Assembly (NCBI GenBank): GCA_005790265.1
Contig: SXVE01000378.1
Location: 1 to 6,582, forward strand
Direction: 5' to 3'
DNA: 6,582 nucleotides
Source of the DNA: Acidobacteriota bacterium
Lineage (GTDB): Bacteria > Acidobacteriota > Blastocatellia > Pyrinomonadales > Pyrinomonadaceae
Shown: positions 6,571-6,582 of the stretch, piece by piece
How positions within the stretch are numbered: position 1 is the stretch's first letter
How the letters are laid out: every line of letters starts with the position of its first letter
The notes under the pieces: model-generated
Seen by the model: only the letters and a program-made list of their open reading frames with translations
What the model was told of the DNA's origin: nothing
The model's database searches: none
Position numbers and translations under genes: made by a program

Positions 6571-6582
6571 CGGCTAGAGCGC

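Overview
The window reads as a bacterial chromosome segment of moderate GC with strong codon periodicity; long mirror-frame ORFs lie opposite most genes. Start codons lack clear Shine-Dalgarno sequences. The mixture of a Uma2-family gene, an XPB-like helicase and a uronate-catabolism cluster would fit Acidobacteriota (Blastocatellia-like) or another soil heterotroph. That placement is an impression from gene style, not a demonstrated assignment.

Layout: a Uma2-family endonuclease-like gene enters from the left edge on the + strand (1-384, 5' end missing). It converges, with a 4-bp gap, on a run of five minus-strand genes filling the rest of the window. In transcription order (right to left) these are: a short NagB/6-phosphogluconolactonase-fold protein (6570-5962), a UxaA-family altronate dehydratase (5950-4376), a ROK-family transcriptional regulator (4355-3132), a PfkB-family 2-keto-3-deoxygluconate kinase (about 2890-1832) and an XPB/SSL2-like superfamily 2 helicase (1804-389). 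Gaps are 11, 20, about 241 and 27 bp. The only sizeable non-coding stretch, 2891-3131, is AT-rich and carries a long imperfect inverted repeat.

Functionally, the middle is a hexuronate-degradation module. Altronate dehydratase makes 2-keto-3-deoxy-D-gluconate (KDG) from D-altronate, and the PfkB kinase would phosphorylate KDG to KDPG for aldol cleavage. The ROK protein keeps an N-terminal winged helix and the zinc site but has a degraded first ATP loop, so it is best read as the local sugar-responsive regulator. Uronate isomerase, altronate oxidoreductase and KDPG aldolase are not in the window. The helicase and Uma2 genes look unrelated to sugar use.

Most worth a second look: the NagB-fold gene, which lacks the N-terminal third of its family and has an altered active-site loop; the inverted repeat between regulator and kinase; and the unusual start of the kinase gene. 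I see no CRISPR array, rRNA, tRNA, transposase or clearly new multi-gene system.
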